DNA of 64,000 nt, from contig NC_091272.1 of the NCBI RefSeq assembly GCF_042100115.1, positions 1,674,001-1,738,000 on the forward strand, given 5' to 3'. Position 1 is the stretch's first letter, and each line of letters starts with the position of its first letter. A model generated the notes under the pieces. The model made no database searches. It was not told the DNA's origin and saw only the letters and a list, made by a program, of their open reading frames with translations. The translations under genes were made by a program, and so were the position numbers. Positions 1-11,151 of the stretch are shown piece after piece. The DNA is from Alternaria dauci (lineage: Eukaryota; Ascomycota; Dothideomycetes; Pleosporales; Pleosporaceae).

Positions 1-736
1 GATCGGATCCCCCGATTACGGCACACGTTTGTGACTGATGCATTACCGCATCCGTGCAAGTCCTCAGATGGACTAGCCGGAGATGCATCCCTACACTAGC
101 AACCTCGAGCATCTTGAGCCGCGAGTTTGTCCTACATCATCCAAGAATGCCCATATAACCCGTGACATAAAATGCTCCCTGGCTCCCTAATACATCAAAA
201 TGGCATCCAAACTTTTACTACAACCAGCAAAACATCCTGCACGACCTCTTCAAGAATCCATTCCGAAGAATGGATTGCAACTTATCCCAACGACGTCATT
301 AGGTTTGCCATGGGAAGCATCATGAATCTTTCCACTGCCATTGATCTGGTCGAGTGGTCGCAACGTGACCATGTCAAGCGTGCGTGACAAAGCCTTGCTG
401 ACAACGGAGGTTGAGGACACATATGCGAGTACATATTGGCTATTGTGGCGATGGTATTGCGGGAGTTGTGGGTGGCTAAGCCTTGCTGAGCGCGAAGGTC
501 TGGACAAGGAGATTTTAGAGCCAGCGACTTAGGCTTTTCTGGGCTTTTCTGGGCTTCGTATTAGGACACAAGTTTGATCTAGTATGTGTCTTGCCAAACC
601 CTTCGTTGGGCGAGTATGTCTCATCCCACTGATCGTGTCTAATAATTTTGACCATGTCTCTTATACATACTCGTAGATTTGTTGCATTATGGGTATTACA
701 GCGCCGTGGTTCTCAAAACCTTGTATACGTCATGTA
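1..736. other. Intergenic, left edge to MON1 3' end
   Basis: No gene recognised. Open frames here are short (under 90 codons), overlap each other on both strands and resemble no family I know. The stretch holds a perfect 9-bp inverted repeat with a CGAA loop at 255-276 and a tandem 10-mer (gggcttttct twice) near 541-560. The part next to 737 should hold the MON1 3' UTR. Confidence 0.6.
255..276. repeat. Perfect hairpin, 9-bp arms, CGAA loop
   Basis: AATCCATTC (255-263) is followed by CGAA and then by its exact reverse complement (268-276). The loop has a GNRA-like shape if transcribed. It lies in a gene-poor edge region, and no partner gene or terminator role is evident. Confidence 0.6.
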
Positions 737-3412
737 TCAGAACACAGCGCCTCCTATAATGAAGACCCTCTCTTCTTCTCGTCGCACCCACTGAATCACC
801 TTATTCGCACCCTGCGCCAGCGCAGCCCTCGATGTGTTGGCCGGTGCAACCGCATATAGCTCAAATAGCGGTGTACTCCATGCCAACGCTATACATGTCG
901 TGTTCGTCTCGTGATGCACCTTGAGCGTCGACGGCTTGTTGTGCAGATTACTATGGAGTTTGCTGTAGAGGTCGATCAATCTAGACACAAGATGACTATC
1001 AGTAATCCGTCTTGGTAACAGTACATGACAACACCGAATCCGGCAAAGCGGAACAGTGCCGAGTAAAAAATAGAGGTGAGATTATAGATGCAAAAGGCAC
1101 GTACCGTCTCCTTTCCAAGTCACCCTCAAAGTACGGTGTGTAACTAGGCATGGTAAACTGCACGTTACCCCTCGACTTGTACAGAAAGTGTCTCAACGGA
1201 CTTCCGGGCACGATATCCGTGCAAGTGGGACGCCCTTGCTGGACTGCTGTACGTATAGCCTCAATGGATCCATTGCGCTGCAAGTTCTGCGGAAGTAGCC
1301 GTTAGCCCATAATCCATCTAGTTAGTGCAAATCTCTATGCAAATCTCTCCTCTTAGGTAATCGCAGTCGGACATTAACCAGACGAGCGGTACGGCCGAAG
1401 GCCGAGGGGATGTGAGAAAGGGGCGAAGGGTAGGGGGGATGCGGAACCCGAGGCGGAAGCACGACAAGGAGCGTCGGGGTTGCTGATGTCCGAAGCCGAA
1501 TGGCATCACTGGTCCGTGAGCCTTGTACGGCACATGTACAGTGCGACACACGGCAATGGTCCCATGATAAACCATGAGAGAAGACCGAGGATCAAGGAAT
1601 ATGCCCTCGGATCCTGTGCGAGCCCACATGGTTCGATGGCATAATCTCAAGGCACGGGACAACGTCGTGTGGCGAAACGGAGAGACCATTCGACCACTGA
1701 TCCACGCGTCCTGATGTACCCATCCCGGCATCCTAGACATTAAGGAGACTTTGTAAAGGAGTGTAACGAAACCGGGTGAGCCTACCTCGACTAAATCATC
1801 CCTCATGCGTCTAAGCTCGAAGAAGCTTTCCCTTTCCGCACTAATCAGGAGGACCGCGACCTCGTCGTCCGCGCCGTCGCTCGTGCGAGGACGCTCTTGC
1901 ATCGGCTCCGTTGGATGTTCTAGGTCAAGGAAGCTGACGTACATGTACAAGTAACCGGTGTTGTTGAAACCCGGTAAGCACAGCGGGATCCAGTTTTCTC
2001 CGCCCCCAGCCTTGACGCTGCCAGCTTCAAAGAGCATGTTGAAGATCAGGTGGAGGTCGCCGGGGTGTAGGCTGTGTTTCTTGGGTCGGACGACGGATAC
2101 GAGCTTCCCGGAGGCTACCAAGAGGCCGTAGAGGAGATTTTCGGAGCGGGTTTTCAAGAGGGTGTTGTTGATGGTGGTGCGGTGGGACTTGCGAAGCTTG
2201 AGACACTCGAGAGCCGAGAGCAATGTCGATGGTGAGCCTCTTGTGAAGCCGTCTGCAAGCGCTGACAAGAGCGTTTCCGTGCCCTGCAGCGGCCTGCGAA
2301 GATCGTAGTTGGCGCGTGCAGCAAACATGCGCTCCATACTCGGAAGGGTAAGAGTGGATAGGATCTGCATGTAGAGTGCTTCCAGCTGCGACCGAAGCTG
2401 AGAGTCGCTCTCTGGAAGCCGTGTGATGGCGACGAGATTGAGCGGACCCTTTGACATGACGACGAAGCGTACATGTCCTGCTGTGAAGCCTCTCAGTACA
2501 TCGTTTGTGGATTGGTAGAAGGATATGATGGTCTGCACGACGCCAATGTAATTTGTGATGAGCTGGTCGTCGCCGTGTCGGCTGTATATGGGCTTGCCAG
2601 CACTCGAGAGGATGAGGAAATGCTTCAGCTTTGCGCGCCACTGTTGCATCACGGCTTCTATTGACTACATCAGCGAGCGCTACCTCTAGGTACATGCCGT
2701 GCGTCTGACCTTCGTTTGATCCGTCCATGGCCATGTCTTCGACGTCGTCAAACTCGCGACGGAAAGCCGCTTCAAAGTACGGGTCTGGCGGAAACATGCT
2801 CTGCGCCTCGCCATCGACGAACTTGTGACCTAACGTCCTGAGCAGCGTCTTCTCTTGCTCCGACTTTTCTGCCGGGCCCATGACTTCGCCCAGCAGGCTC
2901 TCCTGGTAGCCTGCCGCCTCGACTGTCGGTGCATAGCTGCGTATGCTCGCGCTGTCGTCGGCGTCGCTGAGGTTGTGCGAGGCGAGGTTTGCGCCCAGCA
3001 CGTCGCGCGACTTGGGCCCGGACGACGTTGGCGACTCATCTTTCGCGTCCGTGGCGAATGCCTGTGTTCTCGCAATAGACAGCTGTGTCGTGGCCTTGGA
3101 AAGGAGCTGCGGTCGCCCGGCAGCCGTGGAATGCGATGTCGAGGGTCGCGAGAGCAGTCCGAGTCCGAGTCCCGGTCGCGGTGGCAGTGGCGGCGGCGGG
3201 CCTTCGTCTGTTGACGCCAGTGAGCCTGCAGAAGTGCTACGCGAGTATCTTCGTATTATGCTGAGCGTCGGATTGGCAAAGTCGTGCTGCTCAACCGCCT
3301 CTCCTGTCGCCGACTTGGTCGAGCCATTGCTGCTCTTCTGCGTGGGCGTCGTGGGCGAGCTGGGCCCCTCAGAGATCGGCGTCTGGGGCTCAGCGTTCCC
3401 TGTCTCGGCCAT
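737..3412 (-). CDS. MON1: Vacuolar fusion protein Mon1
   Basis: Mon1 pairs with Ccz1 to form the exchange factor for the Rab7-type GTPase Ypt7 on late endosomes, vacuoles and autophagosomes. Exons: 3412-2710, 2657-1786, 1286-1105 and 980-737, giving 666 aa. The first ~230 residues are Ser/Pro-rich and disordered, with a PPPPLPPRP stretch. The longin-type core follows ([27 protein letters not shown], conserved in all Mon1), then blocks such as [18 protein letters not shown] joined by splicing, and the C-terminal block with [13 protein letters not shown]. The ATG at 3412 begins MAETGNAEP; the frame is open further upstream but without another credible start. Introns are 52, 499 and 124 nt. The 499-nt intron (1287-1785) is unusually long for this window, yet both sides match Mon1 directly. 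The call is secure; the N-terminus is less so. Confidence 0.93.
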
Positions 3413-4168
3413 CAAGACAGCGTATTGGTGTTTGTTTATGACATGGCGCGTCAACAGAAGCGGTCCATGTCGCGCAGCTTTGTGACTGTGACGCTTACCC
3501 ACGGAATCCCCCACGCATGGACCAATGACGTTGCTGCCCGGTCATTGCTACCACCGCATCATCCACCACTCGAGCGCTGTCGGACTGCCATGTCGCCTCC
3601 AGAGACACCTGCGCATCAACATGTGCGGGAGCGCACTATCCGTGGCATACCGTCACCTCATACGTGTGCTGGCTGTTCACCGGACCCCACAAATAGCTCC
3701 CATATGCACGTCTCACCCGCCATGCCCACTTCTGAGCTCTAATGTACTTCACCGACAACATCAACACCATCGCTGACCTCCCTCACGCTCCGCCTTGATT
3801 CCTCGTTGCCGCCGTGTCTTGCTCTGCTCTCCACGCATTCGAGCGCTGACACATTCTCGCCTCGTCTTGTACTCAGCTGTGTCGACGTGTCTTACTATTC
3901 TTAGCCAGACTCCCATAGAGCGTGCTTGGTATTTCCGGCGTAGTGGGAGTAGCGGTATGCATCATGACCTATTAACGGCCTCGTGTTTGGGCGATTTGAC
4001 AAAAAAAGTAAGGAAGTGAACCGAGTTCAGTCACTGCGTCCCTTGCGTCCCTTCCTTTGACTTGGGCGGCAACTTCGTGTCGCAGTGAGGGAGTCTTGAC
4101 TCCAGTCGGAACTGTAGCATCCCATCACCACGCATCTGAGACCAAGCGTCTTTCCTCAAGCCGATCCC
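3413..4168. other. Divergent promoter region, MON1 / 4169 gene
   Basis: This 756-bp stretch lies between two divergently transcribed genes. Open frames run through it but lack any recognisable family. The right half is C/T-rich, with a short direct repeat (gcgtccctt twice near 4040). No TATA box or named operator can be defended by eye. Confidence 0.55.
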
Positions 4169-5206
4169 ATGTACCAAAGTCCAACCCAACCAATGCCACA
4201 TCTTTCAACACCAGATGACGTAACGACGTTCAACTACACCCTGGACTGGCCTCATCTTGAGAATCCCAGTAATACCACCTTTGCTGGGCAAACTCAGATC
4301 GACATTTGTCGTTGTCCGAGATGCGATTTCCCTCCACAACACGAAAACGAGCCAGGTCACATCTACACCCGGTATCGTTGTGCAGGCCCAATAGTCCACT
4401 TCAAAACTGAACAAGAGGGACTATGGGTGTTGCAAGCCCCTCATGGGCCGATCAATATGTTGAGGCCTGCGACAACGGAGGAGAAGGATCGACGGGCTGA
4501 AATTCACCAAGACGCGGAGCCGACAGCGTATAGAAGTCGGAGCTTTCTTTTCTTGACAGGCCCCTGTCCACGGGGACGGTACCAGGCATATGCCACACAC
4601 AAGTGGCTGGATAGCATAAGTGTATCAGCTCGTCAACACGTCTCGTGTCTCTCCCTTCTAGTCCAACCATACGAGGAAGACGCTTCTGATGCTGCGACTG
4701 GGAGAGCATACTCGGAACTAAGCGAATACATTCTACAACACTTGCCAGGATTCAAGATGCTGTACCTCAACATCTGGGATGATCGAATGAAACTCTACAG
4801 TGCAGCGGGCAAATTCAGTATCCTTCTGCATAGAGACGGCGTCAGAATTACCGTCCGATGCAACCGGTGGGGTGGAGAGACTAGAGAGTACAACGACCCT
4901 AGAGTGTTCTTGGAAGACATGAGTGCGGTACCACGCAGAATACGCAAACAGGCGTCCAGGGAGGAATTTCAACACGATGAGACTCAGGAAGACAACTTGG
5001 GCGAACAGGATGATACTGGTAAAGCTCTACACAAAAAGCTTGACACGGCAGAAGATGAGTCAAAGCGTGACGATGAGTTTCAGGAAGCGTCGACTTCATC
5101 TCAAGTCATCAAATCCGATACCGAACTTGAGTGCGAGTCTGAAGATGATTGGACTGATGCCGCGATGAGTCCTATCGACACCGAAAAAGACTGGCAGATG
5201 CTATAG
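4169..5206 (+). CDS. Hypothetical fungal protein, acidic C-terminus
   Basis: This is a single open exon of 345 codons with an ATG at 4169. I do not recognise a family. A cysteine group near residues 46-72 (CRCPRC, then a lone RC about 20 residues on) could bind metal, but it fits no standard finger. The middle (about 120-245) looks globular, with hydrophobic segments such as MLYLNIWDDRMKLY. From about residue 255 the chain is highly charged, rich in Glu, Asp and Lys, and ends in ...DTEKDWQML. No signal peptide or membrane segment is seen. It converges on the permease gene with only 156 bp between stop codons. Codon use and the long frame argue for a real gene, probably restricted to a fungal lineage. 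Confidence 0.7.
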   Translation: MYQSPTQPMPHLSTPDDVTTFNYTLDWPHLENPSNTTFAGQTQIDICRCPRCDFPPQHENEPGHIYTRYRCAGPIVHFKTEQEGLWVLQAPHGPINMLRPATTEEKDRRAEIHQDAEPTAYRSRSFLFLTGPCPRGRYQAYATHKWLDSISVSARQHVSCLSLLVQPYEEDASDAATGRAYSELSEYILQHLPGFKMLYLNIWDDRMKLYSAAGKFSILLHRDGVRITVRCNRWGGETREYNDPRVFLEDMSAVPRRIRKQASREEFQHDETQEDNLGEQDDTGKALHKKLDTAEDESKRDDEFQEASTSSQVIKSDTELECESEDDWTDAAMSPIDTEKDWQML

Positions 5207-5362
5207 AAATTACATCTAGTATCATGGAAATCAGAGTACTCGTACAAAGGCCGAACACTTGCTCGATGAACGCCACCCTTGTCACATTTTCTCACTCTGA
5301 TTCTTGTAAACCTGCTAGAGATATTGCTGATAGAAGTAACGTGAAGTTCCCACATTCTTGAC

Positions 5363-7156
5363 TCAGGACGTGAGCCTGAACATTGGATGGTCGTCGCCCA
5401 AATTATCAGCATCCACCTCCTGCAGCCTTCCATCACGCTCGCCCCTTTCCCTCTTCGCATTTTCCCACTTGACTAGGAAGAAAAGCGCCGTGCAAGCAAC
5501 ACCACAAATCCACAACATACCCAGGCTAACTCCATATCCCGTCGGATAGGTTGGCATTTCACTCTGTAAAAAGATGTTGCTCGCCACGATACCTCCCAGA
5601 TTTCCGAACCCGACTTGCATCGCAGAACTGACGGATCGCTTATAGTGTCCAGACACAAGGTTGGACATCCAGACGAGCACAACAGGCTGAGTGATGAACC
5701 CACCAGGTACAATGAGAAATAGAGCAAAGTATTTGACACCAGCCGAGAGGTTGTCTTGCGCAAGAAGCATAATGTAACCGACCGACGCAACGACGAGCCC
5801 AAATATGCAGAACCAGTAGCGATGGCGGAGGCGATCGGACAGCCATGCTGTTATGACTGCTGTGATGGTTGCTACCACGAAGATGGGGATCGATCGTACT
5901 TGGGCGGCGGCGGAGGTGTAGCCGAGTTCTTTGACGATGGTTGGGGTGAAGAAAGACCCGGCGTACCCAGTGTTGACAATTCCTAAGCGCAGGGGCGTAT
6001 AATCAGCACATGTCTCCGATAAAACATGGAAATGAAAGCAAGAACTCTCACCAAAGTATGCAACAGTCCCCAGGTAGATTTTAGGATCGGAAAAGATTCT
6101 CTTCGCTGCTTTCTTGTCCAACCTGTTCATAACAGCATCACCGGTGTCGGCACTGAGTCGTGCTATGAGAAGGGCTCTCTCTTCCTCGTTGAGAAACTTT
6201 GCCTGTTCGGGCCAGTCTGTGACCCAGAACTTTGTGACAAAACCAGCCGCAACTGTGATGATACCCTCTATGATGAATATCCACCGCCTGGAGCGTTGGT
6301 TTGTAGTTAGTGTTTGTTCCACCTGCGTTTGATAGATTGGGCTTCTTACCATCCTCCATAGCCTGCGATGCCGTCCATCTTAGCAATAGCGAATGCGAAG
6401 AGCTGGTAAAGTCAGTATGAGCCACGAATTGACGCGGGAATCCTTACACCTCCAAATGCTCCGGCGATGATGCTCGCAGTAAAGAACAGGGTGAGGCGCC
6501 ATTGGAGCTCATAACGCCTATAGTACATCGAGATGAGGTACACGCACCCTATCCGAAGTTATTCTTGACATCCCATGTTCCACTGTGTATGTATTACATA
6601 CCGGGAAACAATCCTGCCTCAAAGAAACCTAGTAGAACGCGCATGGCTACCAGGCCTTCGAAATTGTTCACGAGTCCCATCCCGACGGTTGAGAGGCCTG
6701 GTTCCTATTAGCATGGCGCATGTATGAAGAAAGTCAGAACTCACCCCAGAGTACCATGATCAAGCTGAGCCATGTTGAAGGCTTGAGCTTCTTCAAGATC
6801 AAGTTCGATGGCACCTCGAAGAGAATGTAGGGAACGAAGAATATGAATAGAGCGATGTTGTAGCGATATGCCTGCGATCCTGTCATGTCCAGGTCTTCGA
6901 CCAGCCCTTGTATTTTCGCATTGCCTGAACATGTCAACGCAGTGGACATACTACTAGGATGGAGTCATGTACCAATATTGACACGATCCAGAAACGCTAA
7001 CAGGAACAAAACAAAGAGAGGCGGAAGAACGCGAAAGTCGCACTTGCGGAGTAGCTTTTTCTCGGCGACTGGGTCGATGTTGGTGCCGTGTGTATCGTTT
7101 ATGGTTTCGATCTTATTGTCTAGCAAACTCGATGGTTTCGCCGCCGGGTTCGCCAT
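5363..7156 (-). CDS. MFS permease, anion:cation symporter (DAL5/TNA1-like)
   Basis: Predicted plasma-membrane transporter of the fungal allantoate/nicotinate-type ACS family; the substrate cannot be read from sequence. Exons: 7156-6973, 6924-6745, 6697-6602, 6548-6448, 6402-6350, 6287-6052 and 5982-5363, giving 489 aa with about 12 membrane spans. Family landmarks are the N-terminal cytosolic EKKLLRKCDFRVLPPLF leading into FLDRVNIGNAKIQGL, RYNIALFIFFVPYILFEVPSN, VAMRVLLGFFEAGLFPG, YELQWRLTLFF and GIVNTGYAGSFFTPTI, plus a large loop after TM6 (about residues 200-280). I chose the ATG at 7156; the upstream open frame looks non-coding. The sixth intron (5983-6051) is 69 nt, in frame and free of stops. 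RPL29 lies divergent upstream. Confident as a family, not as a specific transporter. Confidence 0.9.
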
Positions 7157-8334
7157 GATTGATTTGGTAGTGAACGCCGCGCTTGCTAAGAATTTGGGCT
7201 GCAGAACAAATAGTAGGAATTCGGGCGTGACGACCGCTTTGTAGCTGCATGCAAGTCTACGTACATCAGTAAGGGGATGATTGATGGTTGAAGCCAATCA
7301 GATGAGGTCGCCTCTCGCCGACTTGCACACCCGGTGAACGGTTATGCTTCCGCTTTGCGGGGAAGAAGCAAGCCAGGTGATGGAACAGTACCGCTCGTTC
7401 TCCGCTGATATTCAAAGGGTCAGTCATGATAGGTCAAAGTGGTGACTAGTCTTGCATGACTTGAAATGTTGGTAGGGTAATGCGACAAAGGAAACAGTAG
7501 CGCCGCAGCTTAGGCAGCACGTACCAATGACCTTGTTTTTATTGAATTATATCCAACGCTTATGTCAGACCTACAATTGGGTTTGTCCTGGATGCACACG
7601 ATGCATTCTATATTAACATCGTAAATACAAAACACGTTGTAGACCTTAGGGAGTAGAATGATTGGAGTGCAACCCGATAGGATTGAACCTCTTTGTACGA
7701 CAGCTGTGATGCGTCGGGACCACGTTCTGGGTGGTTCCGCAACACACGGCTCTCCCCAGTTTTTCGAGATGTGTTTACCATGTGTCTGAATGGCATGGGC
7801 CGGACAAGAGATCCTGATGACGAATTTGCGAACAGGTTTGGCACTAGGCAATGGAGACAAACGGTATGCGCCCAACTGGGTCGAGAGGACGTAAACGTCG
7901 ACTGTCCTTAAACATACCTGCAAAGCCTGGTGGGTTTTGTGAAAACCCGGCTTGTTCATGAACTTACCTTATGCGACAGGCGAGTGTCTGCTAGTTACGA
8001 CATCGGCTCTGCGGTGAACGCTGCAGTAGTGCATTCGAAGGCGATGCAACGGCAGCGCAGGATCTGAGCAAACGGTGCTATCACGACTGATCCTTGAAAT
8101 ACCTGTGATCGTTTTGTGAGTACTGGTATGAAGTGTCGATGATACCTTGGATGTGGTGATGGCGATGGTGATGGCGCAGTTTGAGGCGCCATGACCAGGG
8201 ATTATGCACCAAGACGCACTAGCGCGAGCAACCACTCGCTTACTGGTGACCACAGAAGGAGCAAATTCGACCCAGTTCCGACATCAGCTCTTCGACAATA
8301 CCACAAAGCCAAATCGACACCAACAACCGTCGCC
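7157..8334. other. Divergent intergenic region, permease / RPL29
   Basis: About 1.2 kb separates the two start codons. Open frames on both strands (for example 7510-7959) have no recognisable protein. A run of tgatgg/cgatgg units lies near 8155-8175. The RPL29 promoter must lie in the right part. Nothing else can be supported. Confidence 0.55.
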
Positions 8335-8757
8335 ATGGCCAGTACGTCTGCGAGAACTCACTCCATGCCGCCAAGATATTAATCCAGCTGTACAGAATCC
8401 AAGAACTCGTCCCAGCACAACCAGTCCAAGAAGAACCACCGAAACGGGTACGCATCACCCCCATCCATCGAACGCGCCGTGAACCTGCGGATAGTCCATG
8501 TACAACGTGGAGGACTATGAACGCGTTGTCGAGAACACAAAGCTGATGCAATGACAATGCAGTATCAAGAAGGCCAAGACCCACCGTTACCCCTCGCTCA
8601 AGGGAACCGACCCCAAGTTCAGGAGGAACCACAGGCATGCTCTTCACGGCACCATGCGCGCTCTGGTGCGTACCGACGGCTCGCTCCTACACGGAAACGC
8701 GGCTCGCTAACAACCACGCAGAAGGAGGTCAAGGAGGGCAAGCGCGACGCGGCATAA
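8335..8757 (+). CDS. RPL29: 60S ribosomal protein eL29 (RPL29)
   Basis: This is a small basic protein of the large ribosomal subunit, 65 aa, close to the usual length in filamentous fungi. It is easy to miss because four exons are needed: 8335-8341, 8396-8447, 8563-8665 and 8722-8757. The first exon holds only ATGGCCA. Splicing to AATCC restores MAKSKNSSQHNQSKKNHRNG, the family hallmark. Exon 3 gives IKKAKTHRYPSLKGTDPKF followed by RRNHRHALHGTMRAL, and exon 4 gives KEVKEGKRDAA before the TAA. Introns are 54, 115 and 56 nt, all GT..AG. Every splice joins in frame and each exon matches eL29, so the call is very firm despite the tiny exons. Confidence 0.96.
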
Positions 8758-9762
8758 AGGACGATACGATTACGAGCGAGCGACGATGGCGGTTTTCGAT
8801 TCCTTTATGAGACATCTGGTCGGCGTCAATGGCATTCGGACTTTCTATGACAGCTTCGAACTCGAGGGATTGGAGCACGCGGCTTCACGCCTACCGCAGG
8901 CATGAAATGTGGCAATGAAATAAGTCGAAAAGTCAGGTCGGTTCCACGAGCGCGCGACTGTCCCAGTGATGTGTTAGGCTGTTTGACCCTTCGCAACGTC
9001 TTCAGGTAAGTGAGATACATGAACGAGGTGCATACCCCAACCCAGCCATTAGTGTGTACAGCAACAGAGCTCTCCCATGCTCGACCTGCTGAAGGAAAAT
9101 CTATCGTGGCAAGAACAATCATCCCCATCATTACCAAACACACGACCTTTTACCCCGTAAGGTACGTGTGCATGAAGATGGGGTTACATACCAACTGTTG
9201 GAACGGAACTTTGGGACTTTCGGTGCATCTCTTAGGGAGCTTGTGCAGATGGTACCTCGCAACATAGTTTACATTCAGTTGTACTGCAATGAATAACATT
9301 TTACTTTCCAGATTGTGCATCTTCTTTTGTTCATTCCAGTTGATGACGCTTCCCCAACGCACCATTCGCCGGATCGGCGGGGTTATCTCTGGCGCCTCAC
9401 CACTTCCGCCATTACTCCCTCCCTCTGGCAACCACGTCGACCCCCGGAGTTGATGCGACAGCGTGCACAACCTCTACATATCGACAAGCACCCATCACGC
9501 TCTTGGAATCTCTCCGCGGAGGCAAGTCAGCCGAGACGTTCCGGTTCCTGACGTTACTGCATAGCCCTGCCGCATCCCGACCCTATCAACTAGCAGCCCT
9601 ACACCCCGGATTCAGCCGTCATACTTGCTGTGTTGCAAGACGTCGTATATCTAATACTTCCTTCCCCACCCTCCAGTCCTCTCCGGTCGTGCGTTTACCC
9701 CCCGATACCCTAGTCTGTTCGCTCCCGCCAAACTCCCGCATCCGTCCTTCCAACATCCCACC
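8758..9762. other. Intergenic, RPL29 3' end to AMMECR1 promoter
   Basis: About 1 kb between tandem plus-strand genes. Open frames on both strands are under 110 codons and resemble nothing known. The last 250 bp before 9763 are C/T-rich, as is common just upstream of fungal start codons. No RNA gene or repeat is evident. Confidence 0.55.
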
Positions 9763-10683
9763 ATGGCCACACAAGCGCACTGCGCATACTGCTTCGAAAG
9801 CCTCGTCGCAAGCCTCGAGAAGCGCCCTTCTCTCACTCTGGCCCAAGTCGAACACCTCTGGGCGAAATACAACTCGGAGCCCACCACGACCTCTGAGCTC
9901 GAAGATGAGACCGAAGCAGAACAAGCAGAACAAGCCGCACTCGCGTCCGCGTCAGTAGATGGCTCGTACAAACCTGCCGCTATATCGCGTATCCTCGCCT
10001 CTCCGCCCTCGTCAGCTAGTTCCTCGAGCCTGCAAAGCGGAATTTCGACGCCCAGTGGTCCGAGCAGCGAGACACCAAGCAGTCTTACAAGCCAGAGCAG
10101 CAGTTCTACAAATCTGGTTGACAACGAGGTCGAGGATGAGGAGGAGGAAGAAGAAGAAGAAGAAGAAGAAGAAGAACATCCGTTGTTCGTAACATGGAAC
10201 ACAATCTCACGTTCTGGCGACAAGCGACTACGAGGCTGTATCGGCACCTTTGAAGCGCAACCCCTCACCAAGGGTCTCTCCGACTACGCACTAACGGCCG
10301 CATTCGACGATACGCGTTTCTCGCCCATTAGCACACGCGAACTGCCAACCCTCGAATGCGCCGTTACTCTGCTCACAGACTTTGAGCCTGTTGACGATGC
10401 CATGGACTGGGAGATTGGCACACATGGCTTGCGCATCAGCTTCCATGAAAAGGGCAGACGCTACGGGAGCACGTATCTGCCTGATGTGGCGAGCGAACAA
10501 GGGTGGACCAAGGAAGAGACGCTGGTTAGTCTGATGAGGAAGGCTGGATGGAATGGCAAGAAGGCGGATTGGAACAAGGTCTCGCTGAGGGTGGTGAGGT
10601 ACCAGGGAAAGAAGGTGGCGCTGGGCTGGGGCGAGTGGAGGAGTTGGAGGGACTGGGTTGATGAGGAAATGGCTGACATTTAG
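9763..10683 (+). CDS. AMMECR1 domain protein
   Basis: A conserved eukaryotic and archaeal protein of uncertain biochemical role. It is a single exon of 306 codons with the start at ATGGCCACACAAG. The N-terminal part (MATQAHCAYCFESLVASLEKR) opens the AMMECR1 fold. A low-complexity insert follows, of about 80 residues rich in Ser and Glu, including a near-continuous acidic run of more than ten Glu encoded by GAG/GAA triplets at 10138-10176. The domain then resumes with HPLFVTWNT and the diagnostic LRGCIGTF motif (about residue 157), followed by YALTAAFDDTRFSPI, the STYLPDVASEQGW block and the C-terminal VSLRVVRYQ. The insert is typical of fungal members. It converges on the metacaspase gene. 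Confidence 0.93.
   Translation: MATQAHCAYCFESLVASLEKRPSLTLAQVEHLWAKYNSEPTTTSELEDETEAEQAEQAALASASVDGSYKPAAISRILASPPSSASSSSLQSGISTPSGPSSETPSSLTSQSSSSTNLVDNEVEDEEEEEEEEEEEEEHPLFVTWNTISRSGDKRLRGCIGTFEAQPLTKGLSDYALTAAFDDTRFSPISTRELPTLECAVTLLTDFEPVDDAMDWEIGTHGLRISFHEKGRRYGSTYLPDVASEQGWTKEETLVSLMRKAGWNGKKADWNKVSLRVVRYQGKKVALGWGEWRSWRDWVDEEMADI
10138..10176 (+). repeat. GAG/GAA triplet run coding poly-Glu
   Basis: A purine triplet run inside the AMMECR1 gene encodes a block of glutamates in a disordered insert. It is a likely site of length variation between strains and keeps frame when whole triplets change. Confidence 0.8.
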
Positions 10684-11151
10684 CACGTCGGGAGGTGAGA
10701 CGTCAAGATTTCATTTTTTTTTATTTTTATAGAGGGTGCTCTAGGGCGTCTTTGAGAACCACAGAAGTGGATGGTTGGATCATGATTAACAATGGTAATG
10801 GATAGCGATGGCGCTACAAGGGGGCAATACATGTCGACGAGCTTTGATAGACAAGACAGTTCGATATCCCACTACAATGAATTACGAGTCTTCTTAACCC
10901 AACATCGCCCTCCTTACAAGTGCTGCTAGCAACCTGATTAAAACGCCGTCGTATCTCGTTCCCAAGTATATACAAAAAGAAGTTGTATACTCGATCATGG
11001 AAGAAAAAAGGCATTTTTGCACCCAACTACGACTTCCTTCTCATCCAAGGATGAATGTGTCATGGTATCACTCTCTCGGATGGTATTCCGTACAACCAGG
11101 TTCGGAGCCACGGCCTCATCTTATGAACACTTAATGTGCGTAAAAGTATGT
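10684..11151. other. Convergent 3' region, AMMECR1 / metacaspase
   Basis: This 468-bp stretch is shared by two converging genes and should contain both 3' UTRs. An A/T-rich tract ([22 protein letters not shown]) lies at about 10710-10730, just past the AMMECR1 stop. No gene seen. Confidence 0.55.

Noticed and set aside
1318..1785. Open frame continuing MON1 past DDLVE
   Set aside because: It loses all Mon1 similarity after 1786, while the true continuation resumes at 1286 after a splice; it is intron sequence.
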